DNA from: Ephemerocybe angulata
Lineage: Eukaryota; Basidiomycota; Agaricomycetes; Agaricales; Psathyrellaceae
NCBI GenBank assembly: GCA_013368325.1
Contig: JAACJK010000017.1
Location: forward strand, 62,001 to 126,000
Length of the DNA stretch: 64,000 nucleotides
Reading direction: 5' to 3'
Positions 58,871-64,000 of the stretch are shown here, piece by piece. The translations under genes were made by a program, and so were the position numbers. Every line of letters begins with the position of its first letter. Positions within the stretch are counted from its first letter, which is position 1. Under the pieces are notes generated by a model. The model saw only the letters and a program-made list of their open reading frames with translations. It did not search any database and was not told the origin of the DNA.

Positions 58871-58995
58871 CAGGGTTGACAACCCTGGAGAACCCTGCAG
58901 GGGTTTTTTGGAGCAACCCTGGACATTTTGGGTCCATCCCTGCAGGGCATTTTGGGCATTTGGGGTGCATCCCTGCAGGTCTTTCTGGGCACCCC
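58870..58995 (+). repeat. CCCTGCAGG-centred minirepeats
   Basis: CCCTGCAGG occurs three times (near 58899, 58939 and 58971) with ATTTTGGG or TTTTTTGG next to it and CCCTGGA words nearby. The block joins the beta'-COP fragment to the long array. Confidence 0.6.
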
Positions 58996-59039
58996 TGAAA
59001 CTGTTTGGTCTACCCATCCAGTGTTTCAAGCAATGGCCT

Positions 59040-61800
59040 CTTCCGATGCACCAATGCAGAGATTAAGAAGACTGAGAAGGGTGATTTGCGGATCTCGCGG
59101 AGACACCAGATGCTCCAATGTGGGAACCAGAGAGTCCCACAGGAGAGAACGACCTCTTCTCACTTGGTTTGCGGAGCTCAAATCTGGGAACCATGGTGTC
59201 CCGAGGGAGAGAGAGGTCTCACTTGGTCGTATTCTCCTTCAGACACTCTGTCGTGTTCGAAGGTAATGTGGGTCACAGCCTCTTCCGATTTGCGGAGACA
59301 CTAGATGCTCCAATGTGGGAACCAGAGAGTCCCACAGGAGAGAACGACCTCTTCTCACTTGGTTTGCGGAGCTCAAATCTGGGAACCATGGTGTCCCGAG
59401 GGAGAGAGAGGTCTCACTTGGTCGTATTCTCCTTCAGACACTCTGTCGTGTTCGAAGGTAATGTGGGTCACAGCCTCTTCCGATTTGCGGAGACACTAGA
59501 TGCTCCAATGTGGGAACCAGAGAGTCCCACAGGAGAGAACGACCTCTTCTCACTTGGTTTGCGGAGCTCAAATCTGGGAACCATGGTGTCCCGAGGGAGA
59601 GAGAGGTCTCACTTGGTCGTATTCTCCTTCAGACACTCTGTCGTGTTCGAAGGTAATGTGGGTCACAGCCTCTTCCGATTTGCGGAGACACTAGATGCTC
59701 CAATGTGGGAACCAGAGAGTCCCACAGGAGAGAACGACCTCTTCTCACTTGGTTTGCGGAGCTCAAATCTGGGAACCATGGTGTCCCGAGGGAGAGAGAG
59801 GTCTCACTTGGTCGTATTCTCCTTCAGACACTCTGTGGTGTTCGAAGGTAATGTGGGTCACAGCCTCTTCCGATTCGCGGAGACACCAGATGCTCCAATG
59901 TGGGAACCAGAGAGTCCCACAGGAGAGAACGACCTCTTCTCACTTGGTTTGCGGAGCTCAAATCTGGGAACCATGGTGTCCCGAGGGAGAGAGAGGTCTC
60001 ACTTGGTCATATTCTCCTTCAGACACTCTGTGGTGTTCGAAGGTAATGTGGGTCACAGCCTCCTCCGATGCACCAATGCAGGGGACCGAGAAGAGTGATT
60101 TGCGGATCTCGCGGAGACACCAGATGCTCCAATGTGGGAGCCAGAGAGTCCCACAGGAGAGAACGACCTCTTCTCACTTGGTTTGCGGAGCTCAAATCTG
60201 GGAACCATGGTGTCCCGAGGGAGAGAGAGGTCTCACTTGGTCATATTCTCCTTCAGACACTCTGTGGTGTTTGAAGGTAATGTGGGTCACAGCCTCCTCC
60301 GATGCACCAATGCAGGGGACCGAGAAGAGTGATTTGCGGATCTCACGGAGACACCAGATGCTCCAATGTGGGAACCAGAGAGTCCCACAAGAGAGAACGA
60401 CCTCTTCTCACTTGGTTTGCGGAGCTCAAATCTGGGAACCATAGTGTCCCGAGGGAGAGAGAGGTCTCACTTGGTCATATTCTCCTTCAGACACTCTGTG
60501 GTGTTCAAAGGTAATGTGGGTCACAGCCTCTTCCGATTTGCGGAGACACTAGATGCTCCAATGTGGGAACCAGAGAGTCCCACAGGAGAGAACGACCTCT
60601 CCTCACTTGGTTTGCGGAGCTCAAATCTGGGAACCATGGTGTCCCGAGGGAGAGAGAGGTCTCACTTGGTCATATTCTCCTTCAGACACTCTGTGGTGTT
60701 TGAAGGTAATGTGGGTCACAGCCTCTTCTGATTTGCGGAGACACTAGATGCTCCAATGTGGGAACCAGAGAGTCCCACAGGAGAGAACGACCTCTTCTCA
60801 CTTGGTTTGCGGAGCTCAAATCTGGGAACCATGGTGTCCCGAGGGAGAGAGAGGTCTCACTTGGTCGTATTCTCCTTCAGACACTCTGTGGTGTTCGAAG
60901 GTAATGTGGGTCACAGCCTCCTCCGATGCACCAATGCAGGGGACCGAGAAGAGTGATTTGCGGATCTCGCGGAGACACCAGATGCTCCAATGTGGGAACC
61001 AGAGAGTCCCACAAGAGAGAACGACCTCTTCTCACTTGGTTTGCGGAGCTCAAATCTGGGAACCATAGTGTCCCGAGGGAGAGAGAGGTCTCACTTGGTC
61101 ATATTCTCCTTCAGACACTCTGTGGTGTTCAAAGGTAATGTGGGTCACAGCCTCTTCCGATGCACCAATGGAGGAGACCGAGAAGGGTGATTTGCGGATT
61201 TCGCGGAGACACCAGATGCTCCAATGTGGGAACCAGAGAGTCCCACAGGAGAGAACGACCTCTTCTCACTTGGTTTGCGGAGCTCAAATCTGGGAACCAT
61301 GGTGTCCCGAGGGAGAGAGAGGTCTCACTTGGTCATATTCTCCTTCAGACACTCTGTGGTATTCAAAGGTAATGTGGGTCACAGCCTCTTCCGATGCACC
61401 AATGGAGGAGACCGAGAAGGGTGATTTGCGGATCTCGCGGAGACACCAGATGCTCCAATGTGGGAACCAGAGAGTCCCACAGGAGAGAACGACCTCTTCT
61501 CACTTGCTTTGCGGAGCTCAAATCTGGGAACCATGGTGTCCCGAGGGAGAGAGAGGTCTCACTTGGTCATATTCTCCTTCAGACACTCTGTGGTGTTGGA
61601 AGGTAATGTGGGTCACAGCCTCCTCGGATGCACCAATGCAGGAGACCGACAACAGTGATTTGCGGATCTTGTGGACACACCCTCACTTGATTTGCGGAGC
61701 TCAAATCTGGGAACCATGGTGTCCCGAGGGAGACAGAGGTCTCACTTGGTCGTATTCTCCTTCAGACACTCTGTGGTGGTGGAAGGTAATGTGGTCAAAG
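59040..61800 (+). repeat. satellite-like tandem array, 195-bp and 234-bp units
   Basis: Twelve clear units can be counted by the anchor ATGCTCCAATGTGGGA at 59110, 59305, 59500, 59695, 59890, 60124, 60358, 60553, 60748, 60982, 61216 and 61450. A degenerate truncated unit follows near 61665. Spacings are 195 or 234 bp; the longer form has 39 extra bases around CACCAATGCAGGGGACCGAG. Units differ by only a few bases. Each contains a 6-bp-stem hairpin, GTGGGA and TCCCAC around a 9-nt loop. Both lengths are multiples of three, so long plus-strand frames run through the array, but two frames are open at once and no start or splice context is seen. I treat it as non-coding. Confidence 0.9.
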
Positions 61801-64000
61801 CCTGTTCTGATGTTCTAATCCAGACACTTGTGACTATAGAGACTGAAAAGGGTGCCTTGCAGATCCTGTTGCCTTTGTACTATTCACAACTCTCTATTAT
61901 CTCCGTGTTTGCACCTGTCATATATCTACCATACCTTTTGCAGTCTCCTCCATGTACATATCCGTCCACCAGAGAGCCATTGATGAGATCCACGCATGAG
62001 CACGGAAATGCTCACTCCCAGCAACGCACACCAACCATCATTCATCAAGACGATTCCGTGAAGGGGACAGGGAGAACTAATAGATGTTCTAGGGTTCTCA
62101 ATATTCTTGCAACTTACTACAATTTTCTCATACTTCATTTGACGACTTGACGTGCTCAGGATCGATTTATGAGAGATACGGGGGTTTTCAGCTGGCCGAA
62201 AACGGTGAAAAACGCGTAGGTGCTCTTCCTATCTAACTTCGACACCCCGCAGAATTGATTCTAGGCCAATGAAAATTTCTAAGAATTATGGTGATTTTTC
62301 TGGTATTTTCTGATGGGCACAAAGGACTCAGAACTCGATTCGGGGAATGGGCGCTTACGCGAGCAACAGGCGCGCGCGGGGCTGACAAAGCCTCGTGACT
62401 GATGGGCGCTCGGCGATGGCCGAGATGGATTGGGGTGCTTGCTTCGATCTCGACTACGACGACACAGGCTGGGGTTCAAGGTAAGTCTCTGGTAATTGAA
62501 ATCTGGGTGTTAACTATGGGTATATGGACCATAGGTACAGGGAGGTGGGCTGGCAGGCACAGATCGGATCGGATGGGAAACGGATGGATAACAGACTGCG
62601 AGGGGTAAGTTCGTGACGGTAAGGACGCGAGAATGATCCTGTAAGAGTGGGGCACCGGTCTTAATCAGGTGCGTCTCATTTCTCTTTTGTTCTTAGTCTT
62701 CTCGAGCTTCAGAGAAGTTCGAGTCTGGGGTTACGCTTGGGGCTAGGGCTCGGCTGGCGTCGAACGCGTGTTAAGCGCCGCGCTTGATACCGGCGCCTCG
62801 GTCATAGGTCTCGCCCCGGTGATCGGATTTTGGGTGGGTAGTACCTCGCTGATCGGTGTTGGTGTGGGTTCCAGGGCCTAGGGTTCGCTGACGTGGAGTC
62901 CTTCAACGCCCATCTCCCCTGCGAGGTGTACTTGGTGGTGGAGGCATTCGTGGTACAGAGCATTAACTCTATCGGTGAGTTGATTGCTGCCCTTGTTCCA
63001 GTGTTATCTCTTGCTTGTGATTGTTGGATGTGTTGGAAGCAGGATCCGCTAAGCTCTGGTGCGTATTATCGTCGTCGCCGTCGGGGGTATGCCGACATTG
63101 TTTTTGCGTCGGTCACACCTCTTGGCATGCATGAACGAGCCCTGGGCCGGTGTGCGACGCACATCGCGGAGTGTCGTACTCGACGGCTGTGGTCGTCGAG
63201 TCCCGTCGAGTCTAATCCTTCTTCCTTCCGAACAGTACCTATGGATTTCACAGTCAGTAAAGTGAAGGTCGCTTTACCGACTGTGAAATCCATAGGTACT
63301 GAAGTTCGTTGTACATGTTGGTGTTCTCCCTTGCAAGTGCGACGGAGCTGTAGACAGTGGCTTCGACGTTGCGTAGATAGGAAAATGAAATCGATTTGGT
63401 GAGATAGGATAGAGTGTAAGAGATATAGAAAAGACGAGAGCGTAGAGACGTGCTCGAGCCGTAGATCTCGAGGGTGAAGACGTGCACACAGAGAATCTAC
63501 TCTAAGTAGTGCCTACCTCTATACTCTACAGGGCCGGTCCATGCGCGAGGAGAATGGCATACCTTTGTCCCGTTGAATAGAACAATTTTCTATGCTCGAG
63601 TCACTCCAGAGCTGACCGGCGAGACTCTGCGCCAACGCTGCTCCGACGGGCGCCTAAGTCGTGACCGACCTTCCTAATCGGGAAGGCTCGACTTGGTCGG
63701 TACGTAGCCCGTTTGGGATACTCACACCCTCCTAACATTTTTCGCCCGACTCTCCTCAAACTGCTCACACCCAACGTGTGTCCTCACCTCAAAGCCTCGC
63801 GCTAAAGCACCTCATGCCTTACTATAAGATATCAAACTGATATTGAAGGCCAGAGTTTATCAAATTGTAAGGACATGTGGATTATAACGCTTAAGGGAAA
63901 CCAGCATACTTGAGATCATTAAATAAGACACCAACACAGAATTAAATTGAAATGGCAGCAGGCAAGAAAATGGGGTCCTTCTGTCCATTTATCAAAATAT
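61801..64000. other. right flank, no supported gene
   Basis: Short frames only; the longest (62893-63402) has no recognisable features and runs through the inverted repeat at 63233-63301. Near 63660-63705 there is a second, weaker two-part inverted repeat (CCGACCTTCC and GGAAGG..GGTCGG). Confidence 0.45.
63233..63301. repeat. near-perfect 30-bp inverted repeat with 9-nt loop
   Basis: The left arm 63233-63262 begins CAGTACCTATGGATTTCACA. The right arm 63272-63301 ends TGTGAAATCCATAGGTACTG. The arms pair with a single mismatch (CAGTCAG against CAGTCGG). The loop is TGAAGGTCG. Confidence 0.9.

Noticed and set aside
59118..60098. A 326-codon plus-strand frame running through the tandem array
   Set aside because: It exists only because the unit length is a multiple of three; a second frame is equally open and neither has a domain, start context or introns.
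59040..61800. A CRISPR-like or coding-repeat system
   Set aside because: Units are long, contiguous and nearly identical with no unique spacers; the organism is a fungus.

Overview
The window is nuclear DNA of a filamentous basidiomycete, most likely an Agaricomycete. Genes are cut by many introns of about 45-75 nt with GT..AG borders and CTRAY-like branch sites. The gene families are fungal, and several are typical of mushroom-forming fungi: DUF1996 secreted protein, Mug135-like protein, DUF6533 membrane protein, SRPK-like kinase, and KDZ and Plavaka transposases. There is no operon structure and no bacterial signal. Exon structures were worked out by hand from reading frames, splice sites and recalled family motifs; nothing was searched against a database. 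Layout, left arm (1-14905): a GATA-type zinc-finger regulator (3287-4759, plus), long gene-poor stretches, a ten-exon DUF1996 secreted-protein gene (12504-10793, minus) that appears to contain a 5-nt microexon, and a GNAT acetyltransferase (13220-13861, plus). Centre (14906-34725): a set of nested insertions. An alpha/beta-hydrolase gene begins at 14906 and is cut after position 15812; its missing C-terminus lies 18.75 kb away at 34564-34725. Between them is an outer element (15813-34563) with inverted termini and a 2-bp AA target duplication. It carries a DUF6698-like gene (minus) and a Plavaka-type transposase gene (plus), both damaged. A second element (19330-27846) sits inside the first exon of the DUF6698-like gene. 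It is about 8.5 kb long, has related terminal inverted repeats, TTTAAA-rich subterminal arrays and an 8-bp target duplication with one mismatch. It carries three genes that all read as intact: a CxC2/KDZ transposase, an unrecognised six-exon gene on the other strand, and a small protein with a SUMO-interaction-like VIDLT motif. Right of the elements (35198-48060): a second hydrolase paralogue with one frameshift, a MATE transporter, a kinase-fold protein that has lost all three catalytic residues, a short Mug135-like gene, and a DUF6533 membrane-protein gene whose 5' end is unclear, with dispersed and tandem repeats between them. Far right (50941-64000): an inverted fragment of HSP60 lies next to the full nuclear gene for mitochondrial HSP60, which has a 931-nt intron. 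After it come a repeat-coding ORF, a decayed fragment of the beta'-COP (Sec27/COPB2) gene, a 2.7-kb satellite-like array of 195/234-bp units, and a near-perfect 30-bp inverted repeat. The dominant theme is genome turnover: nested transposons, gene fragments and decayed duplicates sit between a small number of conserved housekeeping or regulatory genes.
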